A stretch of DNA of 64,000 nt from Pseudomonadota bacterium (lineage in GTDB: Bacteria; Pseudomonadota; Alphaproteobacteria; Rhizobiales; MH13), in assembly GCA_039024915.1 (NCBI GenBank), contig JBCCPK010000004.1, positions 248,001 through 312,000 on the forward strand, given 5' to 3'. Positions within the stretch are counted from its first letter, which is position 1. Every line of letters begins with the position of its first letter. Position numbers and translations under genes: made by a program. Below, piece after piece: positions 63,952 to 64,000 of this stretch. Under the pieces are notes generated by a model. The model saw only the letters and a program-made list of their open reading frames with translations, ran no database searches and had not been told where the DNA came from.

Positions 63952-64000
63952 AGTTGAGCTCCGTCTGCTGAGGTTAGCAAGGCCGACAGTCCCTGGTCAT

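Overview
The window reads as chromosome of an alphaproteobacterium of the order Hyphomicrobiales (Rhizobiales). The evidence is gene content and order I recognise from that group: carD-fdxA-S4 protein-SUV3-like helicase, dnaJ-like/cobS/cobT/phytase-like/rpmB/DUF3108, dapF-mtaB-ftsY-ispZ, and ffh-rpsP-rimM-trmD-rplS-leuC. Base composition is high in GC, GTG starts are common and many genes overlap as ATGA or GTGA. No rRNA, tRNA, CRISPR array, prophage or transposase was seen.

Layout. 0-14.6 kb is mostly core: CarD, FdxA, S4 protein and helicase (all minus strand), a type II NADH dehydrogenase, L28, and the CobS/CobT cobaltochelatase subunits with a J-domain protein. 15-24.8 kb is mixed: a large chemoreceptor and a VOC protein sit between the J-domain gene and bolA, followed by a CoA-ester lyase, PdxY, DUF429, a VOC/WYL-regulator pair with a palindromic operator, and an OhrR-like regulator divergent from a Tat-exported metallo-beta-lactamase. 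24.9-27.5 kb carries asd and leuB. 27.5-36.8 kb is one catabolic unit: a GntR/FCD repressor divergent from an amino-acid ABC transporter and five enzymes for hydroxyproline isomers. These are a DHDPS-family deaminase, a DadA-like oxidase, a Cys/Cys 4-hydroxyproline epimerase, an enolase-superfamily enzyme and a second proline-racemase paralogue. 37-42.7 kb is accessory: a small acidic protein, a sulfotransferase, a small exported protein coupled to a multi-TM chemoreceptor, a TetR switch with two operators, and a GIY-YIG gene with paired REP-like palindromes. 42.7-46.6 kb is ispZ-ftsY-mtaB-dapF. 46.9-53.8 kb is an accessory block between dapF and ffh: cold-shock protein, PAS histidine kinase with two single-domain receivers, ECF42-type sigma factor with YciI and SRPBCC partners, BON-LysM protein and an unusual amine oxidase. 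54-64 kb is the ffh to leuC block, interrupted by two acetyltransferases, a NUDIX gene with a damaged 5' end, a lipoprotein and a five-repeat secreted protein.

The most unusual signals are these. (1) The flavin amine oxidase at 52.6-53.8 kb appears circularly permuted: the usual C-terminal FAD/active-site block lies ahead of the N-terminal Rossmann motif. (2) A 16-bp tandem duplication knocks the NUDIX gene out of frame with its probable GTG start. (3) mtaB contains three palindromic repeats at an exact 21-bp period. (4) Two REP-like palindromes with co-varying stems and an identical loop lie in inverted orientation behind the GIY-YIG gene. (5) The second proline-racemase paralogue has Ser/Thr where the catalytic Cys pair should be.
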